A DNA stretch of 11,646 nucleotides from JAZDMK01 sp043800975 (GTDB taxonomy: Bacteria; Bacteroidota; Bacteroidia; Bacteroidales; JAHJDW01). The notes under the pieces are model-generated. The model searched no databases and had not been told where the DNA came from. It saw nothing but the letters and a program-made list of their open reading frames with translations. A program made the position numbers and the translations under genes. How positions within the stretch are numbered: position 1 is the first letter of the stretch; the number at the start of each line of letters is the position of its first letter. Below, piece after piece: positions 1 through 6,262 of the stretch. The stretch spans positions 1 to 11,646 of the forward strand of contig JAZDMK010000279.1 of NCBI GenBank assembly GCA_043800975.1, given 5' to 3'.

Positions 1-1
1 A

Positions 2-694
2 AGTATTGAAGTGAAAGGAATGCATGACTTTGTCACGTACGTGGACAAAGCCTCTGAAGCTTTAATTGTAGGTGAGTTAAGAAAAATACTTCCGGATAGT
101 GATTTTATTGCTGAAGAAAATACAGCAGGAAAAACTTCGTCAGAGTACACATGGATTATTGATCCGCTAGATGGAACTACCAATTTTATTCACGGGATTC
201 CCTGTTTTTCTGTAAGTATTGCGCTTCGGCACAAAGAAGAAACAACATTGGGTGTTGTTTATGAAGTGAACCGAAGTGAATGTTTTTATTCATCCGGAAA
301 AGGAACGTTTCTTAATGGAGATCCTGTAAAAGTATCATCGATGAATAAACTTGAATCCTCATTTCTGGCAACCGGTTTTCCCTACAGTAATTTTAGCAGA
401 ATGGATTCCTTTATTCCTCATTTCAAAGAAATACTTTCGAAAACAACAGGTGTCAGGCGTTTGGGTTCGGCAGCGGCTGATCTGGCTTACGTGGCTTGTG
501 GCCGCTTTGATGCATTTTGGGAATATGATTTAAAACCCTGGGATGTTGCTGCAGGTGCGTTTTTAGTGAAACAGGCCGGTGGTGAAGTTACTGATTTTAA
601 AGGTGAAGATAATTATGTGTTCGGTGGTGAAATGGTTGCCGGAAATCCTGCGATTCATAAAGAATTACTGGATTCAATAAAAATGCATTTTTAA
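2..694 (+). CDS. Inositol monophosphatase family protein (5' end outside window)
   Basis: This is a Mg2+-dependent sugar- or inositol-phosphate phosphatase of the IMPase/SuhB fold. The reading frame is open to the left edge, and the first visible residues (SIEVKGMHDFVTYVDKASE) already belong to the conserved N-terminal KG-x-D-x-VT-x-VD region. About 30-40 residues are therefore missing, and the GTG at 11 is not the true start. Metal-binding elements are all present: the EE pair encoded at 113-118, the motif WIIDPLDGTTNF starting at 152 (acidic ligands at 161 and 170), and the C-terminal WDVAAG motif at 539-556, followed by AGGEVTDFKG. The gene ends 51 bases before cstA. In bacteria such enzymes act on inositol-1-phosphate, on other sugar phosphates or on PAP-like substrates, and the sequence does not decide which. 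Family call is firm, substrate unknown. Confidence 0.93.
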   Translation, partial: SIEVKGMHDFVTYVDKASEALIVGELRKILPDSDFIAEENTAGKTSSEYTWIIDPLDGTTNFIHGIPCFSVSIALRHKEETTLGVVYEVNRSECFYSSGKGTFLNGDPVKVSSMNKLESSFLATGFPYSNFSRMDSFIPHFKEILSKTTGVRRLGSAAADLAYVACGRFDAFWEYDLKPWDVAAGAFLVKQAGGEVTDFKGEDNYVFGGEMVAGNPAIHKELLDSIKMHF

Positions 695-703
695 AACCGA
701 AAT

Positions 704-717
704 TGGCAGCTTTGCCA
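704..717 (+). other. Short hairpin between the phosphatase gene and cstA
   Basis: The sequence TGGCA-GCTT-TGCCA is a perfect 5-bp stem with a 4-base loop, starting ten bases after the phosphatase stop codon and ending directly against the putative -7 element of cstA. No T-tract follows it, so it is a poor intrinsic terminator. It could be an operator-like inverted repeat or chance. Low confidence. Confidence 0.25.
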
Positions 718-725
718 TAAATTTG
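718..725 (+). promoter_or_regulatory. Candidate -7 promoter element for cstA (TAAATTTG)
   Basis: TAAATTTG is an exact match to the Bacteroidota sigma-A -7 consensus TAnnTTTG, lying 20 bases before the cstA start codon. No clear -33 TTTG sits at the usual ~19-base spacing, so the call rests on the -7 box and its position in the only gap before cstA. The predicted leader would be short and without a strong Shine-Dalgarno, as is common in this phylum. Confidence 0.45.
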
Positions 726-745
726 CACAATAAATTTTCGTAGAT

Positions 746-2560
746 ATGAATGCAATGCCGCTTGTGCTGGGTGCTCTGGCGTTTTTCGCACTGGCCTATC
801 GCTTTTATTATAGCTTTATTGCAGCCAAGGTATTAACGCTGAATGATTCGCGTATTATGCCTTCCAGTGAAAATTATGACGGACAGAATTATGTTCCGAT
901 GAGTAAATGGGTTTTGTTCGGTCATCATTTTGCAGCGATTGCCGGAGCAGGACCTCTTGTAGGACCTGTGTTGGCTGCACAATTTGGATACTTTCCTGGA
1001 TTTTTATGGATGTTGATCGGTGCTGTTTTTGCTGGTGCCGTTCATGATATTGTAATATTAACGGCTTCGGTACGCCGCGATGGAAAGTCACTTGCTGAAA
1101 TTGCAAAAGCAGAAATCAATAAAGTGAGCGGAGGAATAGCATCGATAGCAATACTGATTATAATTGTAATAGCCATGGCAGGACTGGGTTTGGTTGTTGT
1201 TAATGCATTGGCAGAAAGTGCGTGGGGTACATTTACAATTGCTTCAACTATTCCAATTGCAATATTAATGGGTTTATGGATGTTTCGTTTTCGTAAAGGG
1301 AAAACCGTGGAAGCAACAATCATTGGGGTAATACTATTAACGCTGGCTGTTATTTTTGGTCGTGATGTAGCGCAGTCATCTATCGCTTCCTGGTTTCTGA
1401 TTGAACCAAAAACACTGACGATCTTAATAGCTATTTATGGTTTTCTTGCATCTGTATTACCTGTATGGATTTTACTTTCACCACGCGACTACTTAAGTTC
1501 AATCATGAAAATTGCAGTAATCGGAATGCTGGCTATTGGTGTTATTTATGTTGCTCCCGATATGCAGATGCCAGCTTTCACACCTTTTGTATCAGGCGGT
1601 GGGCCAATTATTCCCGGAACCTTGTTTCCTTATTTGTTTATTACTATTGCATGCGGTGCCATTTCAGGATTTCATTCATTAGTCAGTTCTGGTACGACAC
1701 CCAAAATGATTATGAAAGAATCGCACATTAAACCGATTGCTTCAGGAGCTATGCTGGTTGAGGGAATGGTCAGTATTCTTGCTTTGATCGCAGCATGCAG
1801 TCTTTTTCCATTGGATTATTTTCAAATAAATGTATCTGCCGATAAATTTCAGCAGATTGCTCCTATGCTGAAAAATATGGGATTCACGCAAACCAATCTG
1901 GCTGAACTTTCTTCCGAAGTAGGAGAGAAGGTAGCCGGAAGACCGGGCGGGGCGATATCTTTAGCAGTTGGTATGGCACAAATATTTTCATCCATTCCTG
2001 GCTTGAAGCATCTTTTATCTTACTGGTATCATTTTGCCATCATGTTTGAAGCGCTGTTTATTTTAACAACTATCGATGCCGGAACACGCATCGGACGGTT
2101 TGTTTTACAAGAAGCGCTGGGCAAAGTTTATAAACCTTTTGCAAGAACCAACTGGCTTCCCGGTAATCTTATTGCAAGCGGAATTATTGTTTTTTGCTGG
2201 GCGTATTTTATTTATACAGGAACCGTTTCAACGATCTGGCCCATGTTTGGAAGTGCAAATCAGTTGCTAGCTACCATTGCACTTGCTGTAGGAACATCAT
2301 GGCTCATCAATAACGGAAAAGCGCGCTACGCATGGATTACTATTATTCCGATGACCTTTGTTGGTATTACTACTTTAACTGCCTGCTGGCTGAATATTCA
2401 GAATTTATATTGGCCGCAACTTTTTGTTGATGCTACCGTGTTTCAGGGTGTGATTAATTTACTGTTGACCATTCTGATTATTCTGAGTGCTGTTTTTATT
2501 ATTGTCAATGCGGTCCCCAAATGGATCCGTTCGAGAAAAAATAATTTTGATTGTAAGTAA
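746..2560 (+). CDS. cstA: CstA-family carbon starvation / pyruvate (peptide) transporter
   Basis: This is an inner-membrane secondary transporter of the CstA family, 604 residues and very hydrophobic, with roughly 15 or more membrane segments. Family signatures are clear: FGHHFAAIAGAGPLVGPVLA at residues 58-77, the AVHD segment at 98-101 followed by the charged loop SVRRDGKSLAE, ISGFHSLVSSGTTPK at 306-320, the DAGTRIGRF segment from 444, and WPMFGSANQLLA at 498-509. Enterobacterial homologues (CstA, BtsT) import pyruvate and were earlier linked to peptide uptake. Here pyruvate is a plausible substrate but is not shown. It is shorter than E. coli CstA (about 700 residues), mainly through a shorter C-terminal half. 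The ATG at 746 gives the expected start, with the first membrane helix beginning immediately. It appears to be transcribed alone from the TAAATTTG element just upstream. Confidence 0.93.
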   Translation: MNAMPLVLGALAFFALAYRFYYSFIAAKVLTLNDSRIMPSSENYDGQNYVPMSKWVLFGHHFAAIAGAGPLVGPVLAAQFGYFPGFLWMLIGAVFAGAVHDIVILTASVRRDGKSLAEIAKAEINKVSGGIASIAILIIIVIAMAGLGLVVVNALAESAWGTFTIASTIPIAILMGLWMFRFRKGKTVEATIIGVILLTLAVIFGRDVAQSSIASWFLIEPKTLTILIAIYGFLASVLPVWILLSPRDYLSSIMKIAVIGMLAIGVIYVAPDMQMPAFTPFVSGGGPIIPGTLFPYLFITIACGAISGFHSLVSSGTTPKMIMKESHIKPIASGAMLVEGMVSILALIAACSLFPLDYFQINVSADKFQQIAPMLKNMGFTQTNLAELSSEVGEKVAGRPGGAISLAVGMAQIFSSIPGLKHLLSYWYHFAIMFEALFILTTIDAGTRIGRFVLQEALGKVYKPFARTNWLPGNLIASGIIVFCWAYFIYTGTVSTIWPMFGSANQLLATIALAVGTSWLINNGKARYAWITIIPMTFVGITTLTACWLNIQNLYWPQLFVDATVFQGVINLLLTILIILSAVFIIVNAVPKWIRSRKNNFDCK

Positions 2561-2575
2561 AAAAATCATAATTTG
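2546..2575 (+). promoter_or_regulatory. Candidate promoter for the PH-like / phosphoesterase gene pair
   Basis: TTTG at 2546-2549 is followed after 19 bases by TAATTTG at 2569-2575. This is the Bacteroidota layout (TTTG-N19-TAnnTTTG) with one base missing inside the -7 box. The upstream element lies in the last codons of cstA. It would give a leader of about 25 bases before the ATG at 2609. The one-base deviation keeps confidence low. Confidence 0.35.
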
Positions 2576-2608
2576 CTTCAAAATTAATCACTAAAAATTT
2601 AATAAATC

Positions 2609-2953
2609 ATGAGCGATTTTCAACTTGAACCCGGAGAAACCCAGTTGGGTAAATGGACACTGAATTACAAAGGTCCCGATGGACAAGCGTTTTTAGGCCC
2701 GTTGATTGTTACAAATACACGTTTGTTATTCAATGCCAAATACGATCAGTTTGAAAGTGCGGGCATGGCGCATGGTCTGAAATACACACACGGACATATT
2801 ATCATTCCTAAAGAGCTGATTTCAAATGTAGGTGTTGAAAAAAGTTTTCTGAAGAAAAAAGTAATTGTAAGTCTTGACAATGGTCAGCAGCATATTTTCG
2901 ATTATGGTATGCTGGGAATTGATAAAATTGTTGAAGCGATTAACGCAAAATAA
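2609..2953 (+). CDS. Small protein with a PH/GRAM-like fold, function unknown
   Basis: This is a 114-residue soluble protein with no signal peptide, membrane segment or cysteine. I do not recognise a named family member. The pattern resembles the GRAM/bacterial PH-like fold: an opening PGE segment, then GPLIVTNTRLLFNAKYD (residues ~31-47) where such domains have their 'TNxRLxF' strand pair, then IPKELISNVGVEKSFLKKKVIV (~71-92), a beta-turn at DNGQ, and a final amphipathic helix (IDKIVEAINAK). PH-like domains usually bind lipids or proteins, but no ligand can be read from the sequence. The metallophosphoesterase gene starts six bases after its stop, so the two are very likely co-transcribed. 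The gene is genuine judging by its placement between two real genes and its tight spacing. The fold assignment is an inference. Confidence 0.75.
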   Translation: MSDFQLEPGETQLGKWTLNYKGPDGQAFLGPLIVTNTRLLFNAKYDQFESAGMAHGLKYTHGHIIIPKELISNVGVEKSFLKKKVIVSLDNGQQHIFDYGMLGIDKIVEAINAK

Positions 2954-2959
2954 TTTTAA

Positions 2960-3466
2960 ATGACACGCATTGGCGTCATCTCTGACACGCATGGATGGCT
3001 GCATCCGGATATAAAAAAATATTTTAAAGATTGCGATCAGATATGGCATGCTGGTGATATTGGCTCCATTGATCTTATCAATGAGTTGGTGGAAATTGCA
3101 CCTGTACATGCTGTTTTTGGTAATATTGACGATCTCCATACACGAAAAATGTACAAGGAATTCCGCTTGTTTTTAGTGGAGGATCTGAAAATATGGATGA
3201 CACACATTGGAGGATATCCCGGACGCTATGCGCCGGGAATTCCTGCTTTGCTCAATCAGCATAAACCCAATATTTTTGTGTGCGGGCATTCACACATTTT
3301 AAAAATCATGCCTGACAAGAAAAGAAATATGCTGCACATTAATCCCGGAGCGGCTGGTCAGTTTGGTTTTCATCTCGTAAAAACTCTTGTGCGTTTTACG
3401 ATTGACGGTTCAAAGATGGATAATATGGAAGTTATTGAACTTCCTGAAATGCAAAAGAAACTATAG
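2960..3466 (+). CDS. YfcE/MJ0936-type metallophosphoesterase
   Basis: This is a calcineurin-like phosphoesterase of the small YfcE/MJ0936 type, 168 residues, cytoplasmic. All dimetal-site motifs are visible in order: D9-T-H11 near the N-terminus, G32-D33 in HAGDIGS, G54-N55 with D57 in FGNIDD (canonical GN-C/H-D), H82 in MTHIGG, and G109-H110-S-H112 in VCGHSH. INPGA at 127-131 closes the core. Characterised relatives hydrolyse phosphodiesters such as bis-pNPP in vitro with Mn2+, and physiological substrates are mostly unknown. It lies six bases behind the PH-like gene and is probably in the same transcript. Its last codon and stop (CTA TAG) form a palindrome that also holds the stop codon of the opposing gene, giving a 6-base tail-to-tail overlap. 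Confidence 0.9.
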   Translation: MTRIGVISDTHGWLHPDIKKYFKDCDQIWHAGDIGSIDLINELVEIAPVHAVFGNIDDLHTRKMYKEFRLFLVEDLKIWMTHIGGYPGRYAPGIPALLNQHKPNIFVCGHSHILKIMPDKKRNMLHINPGAAGQFGFHLVKTLVRFTIDGSKMDNMEVIELPEMQKKL

Positions 3467-3961
3467 CTTTACAGAAACACCAATCTTTCCGCCCGCAAAA
3501 GCATTTCCACCACCAAATTCAAGATTGATAGCAAATTTATCATTAAAATAATAACGTCCGCCGATTTGCGCACCAATACCAAGACCTGAAGCACCGTCGC
3601 CATCATAAGAGTTTGGTGAATTCCAATAATAGAATCCAAGATTCAGCCCCGCATATAAGTTCCATGGATCTTTCAACTGTAAAACCTCGTCGAAATGATA
3701 ATTTACATTTCCTGAAACGCCCATAATTGTGTGGTTGTAGTAGTAGTTATGCCAGTTCTGATGATAAGAACGGTAGGAGAGTTCTAACCCAGCAGTAACA
3801 GCAGAGCTAACTCCGAAGTCAAGGCCTACATAAACAGGAACGCCCCAGCCAGATAAGCCCAGACCAGCATTCAGTTGAACACTTCCTTTGTCAATAGGGC
3901 TTTGTGCAGCTACTGAAAAAACAATAAAGGAAAATAAACTGATGAGAATAGTTTTTTTCAT
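3461..3961 (-). CDS. Secreted outer-membrane beta-barrel protein, unknown function
   Basis: This is a 166-residue precursor with a typical Sec signal peptide: MKK, a hydrophobic stretch ILISLFSFIVFSV, and a probable cut after AAQ at about residue 20. The mature part alternates polar and hydrophobic or aromatic residues in strands separated by Gly/Asn/Asp turns (VQLNAGLGLSGWGVPVYVGL, then TAGLELSYRSY, YAGLNLGFYYW, IGGRYYFNDKFAINLEFGGG). This fits a small eight-strand porin-like barrel of the OmpA/OprF-type superfamily. There is no OmpA peptidoglycan-binding domain, and the last residue is leucine rather than the usual aromatic. Its start lies only 19 bases past the end of the hyf-like operon, but a perfect -7 box there suggests its own transcription. 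The 3' end overlaps the converging phosphoesterase gene by 6 bases. A specific role cannot be assigned. Confidence 0.85.
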   Translation of the reverse strand: MKKTILISLFSFIVFSVAAQSPIDKGSVQLNAGLGLSGWGVPVYVGLDFGVSSAVTAGLELSYRSYHQNWHNYYYNHTIMGVSGNVNYHFDEVLQLKDPWNLYAGLNLGFYYWNSPNSYDGDGASGLGIGAQIGGRYYFNDKFAINLEFGGGNAFAGGKIGVSVKL

Positions 3962-3975
3962 GGCTAAATTTTTTG

Positions 3976-3983
3976 CAAAGTTA
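3976..3983 (-). promoter_or_regulatory. Candidate -7 promoter element for the barrel protein (TAACTTTG)
   Basis: Read on the minus strand, TAACTTTG matches TAnnTTTG exactly and is followed by CAAAAAATTTAGCC and the ATG of the barrel gene. Its first three bases are the TAA stop codon of the preceding hyfHI-like gene. The -33 region (ATGG at 4003-4006) is weak. The leader would be only about ten bases. The barrel gene could also be read through from the operon. Confidence 0.45.
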
Positions 3984-4733
3984 TTTAATTAATTCCAGAA
4001 TGCCATTAATAAAAGTCAACGGATGAACAGGGCAGCCCGGAATGTATAGGTCAGGTTTGTATTTGTCCAAAAAGCTTCTGTTTAATGCTGAACTATCTGC
4101 GAAAATTCCTCCGCTGATGGCGCAGGCTCCAACCAGAATAATAATTCGTGGTTGCGGAATTGCCTTATAGGTAAGTTCCAACGCTTGTTCTGAATTTTTA
4201 ACCAAAGGTCCGGTAATAACCACACCATCGCAATGGCGGGGTGATGCCAGAAATTCAATGCCGTATCTTCCCATATCAAAATTCACATTGCCGGCTGCAT
4301 TCAATTCAAGTTCGCAGCCATTACAACTGCCATTTGATACAAGACGAAGTTTTAAAGATCTTCCAAAACAGCGTTTGATTTCTTTTCGGATTATATCCGG
4401 ATTAAAAAATGTAGAATTAATGATTCCTTCAGTAACAACAAGATTTTCTAAAGTGTTTGACGCAATTTTAAAATCGGGTGTGAATTGAATTTTCTTTTCA
4501 GGACATATGTTTTCACAATCGCTGCAAAAAACGCATTTGCTAAGATCGATGCGCAAAGGGCTGTTGTCAATGGCTTTCACAGGACAGTGCTGCACACAAT
4601 CATTGCAATTTTGTGAGCAGAGTTTGTTTTCAATGTGCGGCTTGCCGGGATGATATGCCGGAAGTGTAACTTTGGTTACATCCGGAATATACTGTTTCCC
4701 CTGGTGTTTTATTATGTTGAATATGGTAAACAT
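3981..4733 (-). CDS. hyfI: Fused ferredoxin (HyfH-like) and NuoB/HyfI-like small subunit
   Basis: This is the electron-transfer subunit of the membrane complex, 250 residues. The N-terminal part is a two-cluster ferredoxin domain: C39-x3-C43-x2-C46-x3-C50-P and C67-x2-C70-x2-C73-x3-C77-P, each set able to hold a [4Fe-4S] cluster. The first set has CX3C instead of the usual CX2C. A linker (~80-125) leads to a NuoB/HyfI/HycG-type domain with the four ligands of the proximal N2-like cluster: C137 and C140 in SNGSCNGCELE, C204 in GACAISGG, and C234 in PGCPVHP. In E. coli hydrogenase-4 the ferredoxin (HyfH) and HyfI are separate proteins. Here they are one chain, so the symbol is by homology to the second half. 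It is the last gene of the operon, 11 bases after hyfG, and there is no membrane segment. It should pass electrons between a soluble partner and the large subunit. Confidence 0.93.
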   Translation of the reverse strand: MFTIFNIIKHQGKQYIPDVTKVTLPAYHPGKPHIENKLCSQNCNDCVQHCPVKAIDNSPLRIDLSKCVFCSDCENICPEKKIQFTPDFKIASNTLENLVVTEGIINSTFFNPDIIRKEIKRCFGRSLKLRLVSNGSCNGCELELNAAGNVNFDMGRYGIEFLASPRHCDGVVITGPLVKNSEQALELTYKAIPQPRIIILVGACAISGGIFADSSALNRSFLDKYKPDLYIPGCPVHPLTFINGILELIK

Positions 4734-4744
4734 GTCAGTTTATT

Positions 4745-6262
4745 TTATAAATCATAACCGCAGTATGATAAATCAAAACTTTTGTTGCAAATCGGAAAAT
4801 CAGAAATATCATTGTTTCGCACAGCAAGCGCCAGGGCAAACCAATTGTGCAAAGACGGATCTTTAATTTTATAATGCTTTAGTTTTCCTGAACTATCAGT
4901 AATTGCACAATGACATATTTCTCCGCGCCAGCCTTCGGTCATCGAAATTGTAAAAGAATCAGGAGTGAACGCTAGTTCTGCTTTATTAGGAATAGCATCC
5001 TCTTCAGGAAGGTCTTCCAGCATTTTGCGAATATAACTTAGCGATTGTTTTACTTCGTTGTGGCGCAAAATGGCTCGTGCATATACATCACCGGAATGAT
5101 GACAAACGGGGTGATGCGCTTTTTTAAGAAACCAACCATAAGGATGCGAACTTCGTATATCACGGCGGATATCGCAGGTGCGTGCAGCCATACCCACTGC
5201 ACCAATTAAACGGGCTTGCTCTTCGGTAACAATTCCAGTATCTTCAAAACGTGCAAGAACGCCAGGTGCGTCAAACATATATTCCGCCATCTCAATGTAG
5301 CGTGATTCAAAGGCAAGGAGATTTTTTAAAATGATTTCTTTAATCTCAATATTCAAAGGAAATGGATTGGCACCTGCACGAATTAATCTTCGCGCAAAGC
5401 GATTCCCACACCATGTTAAAAATGTATTGATCAATGTAGTTCGCAAACCCTGAAAAACGGCTGCACCCGGCTGGTAAGCAATGTCTGTACATAACGCACT
5501 CAGATCTCCTGTATGAATGGCAACGCGCTCCAGCTCGATAGCGAGTGTGCGTGAATGAATCGTGTTTTGTGAAACTTCCGTTCCTGCTAAAGATTCCAAA
5601 GCATGAGCAAATGCCGTTGTATGCGCAGCAACCGTATCGCCGGCTATACTTTCTGCTAAAATAGTTTGTTGTGCAAGTGTTTCCTTTTGCAGAAAAAGTT
5701 GTTCAACACCGCGATGCTGATAGCCGAGATGAATTTCAAGATGCAGAACTTTTTCTCCGTTGCAGATAAATCTGAAGTGACCTGGTTCAATAATCCCAGC
5801 GTGGATAGGGCCTACGCCAACCTGATGCAATTCCTCGCTTTCGATTCTGTAAAAAGGATAATTATCTGAAACTTTAGTTGCATCCTGTCTGTCGAAAGAC
5901 CAGCGGACGGGCTTGTTCCATGGATGATTTTCAAAAATAAGTCCGGTATTTTCTGAAATCTCGCGTTCAAATATATGCAGCGCAGGGCAGGCAGGAGTAA
6001 TGGAATAAACTTTCGGTGTTTCTTTCAACAAGCATTCCCAACCATAAACATAAATTTCTGCCTTGCTGTCATTGGCAATGCAGCAAATAAAACGATGCGC
6101 ATTTTCATTAACAGGATAAGAGTAATAGTTGACGCAATGACATTGTGGATTTGTCATCAGCTCAAGCGTATGTGTTGTAAACTGGTTGTAGGTCAGCAAA
6201 GGAATTTCGTTCACTTTACAACAAGATCCGTTTTGTAGGATGATATGTTTCTGCTGACTCAT
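4745..6262 (-). CDS. hyfG: Hydrogenase-like large subunit (NuoC-NuoD/HyfG type) lacking all [NiFe] ligands
   Basis: This is the peripheral-arm large subunit, 505 residues. Residues 1-~118 form a NuoC-like domain (YSITPACPALHIFEREISE at 86-104, then the HPW segment at 113). Residues ~145-505 form the NuoD/HycE-like domain: GPIHAGIIEPGHFRF (151-165), HLGYQHRGVE (178-187), RDIRSSHPYGW (367-377) and EGWRGEICH (443-451). In HycE the catalytic site is held by two cysteine pairs, RVCGIC and DPCYSC. The matching stretches here are SIAGDTVAAH (A207 and T210 replace cysteines; the following His is kept) and FDLSYCGYDL (S499 and G502 replace cysteines). No [NiFe] site can form in the normal way, and the protein ends exactly where hydrogenase precursors are cut. 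This matches the Ehr class of hydrogenase-related complexes. Its start overlaps the hyfF stop by four bases (ATGA). The chemistry it performs is unknown. Confidence 0.93.
   Translation of the reverse strand: MSQQKHIILQNGSCCKVNEIPLLTYNQFTTHTLELMTNPQCHCVNYYSYPVNENAHRFICCIANDSKAEIYVYGWECLLKETPKVYSITPACPALHIFEREISENTGLIFENHPWNKPVRWSFDRQDATKVSDNYPFYRIESEELHQVGVGPIHAGIIEPGHFRFICNGEKVLHLEIHLGYQHRGVEQLFLQKETLAQQTILAESIAGDTVAAHTTAFAHALESLAGTEVSQNTIHSRTLAIELERVAIHTGDLSALCTDIAYQPGAAVFQGLRTTLINTFLTWCGNRFARRLIRAGANPFPLNIEIKEIILKNLLAFESRYIEMAEYMFDAPGVLARFEDTGIVTEEQARLIGAVGMAARTCDIRRDIRSSHPYGWFLKKAHHPVCHHSGDVYARAILRHNEVKQSLSYIRKMLEDLPEEDAIPNKAELAFTPDSFTISMTEGWRGEICHCAITDSSGKLKHYKIKDPSLHNWFALALAVRNNDISDFPICNKSFDLSYCGYDL

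Noticed and set aside
11..694. GTG at 11 as the true start of the phosphatase gene
   Set aside because: Conserved family sequence continues upstream in frame to the window edge and the expected N-terminal helix would be missing.
3985..3992. Palindrome TTAATTAA near the operon end as a regulatory site
   Set aside because: A short AT-only palindrome in AT-rich DNA, inside the last codons of the ferredoxin/NuoB gene. Expected by chance.
4745..6262. DPS at residues 468-470 of the large subunit as the remnant of the distal DPCxxC motif
   Set aside because: Longer alignment to HycE puts 'RAATYANW' opposite 'KDPSLHNW'. The true distal position is DLSYCG at 497-502, next to the C-terminus.
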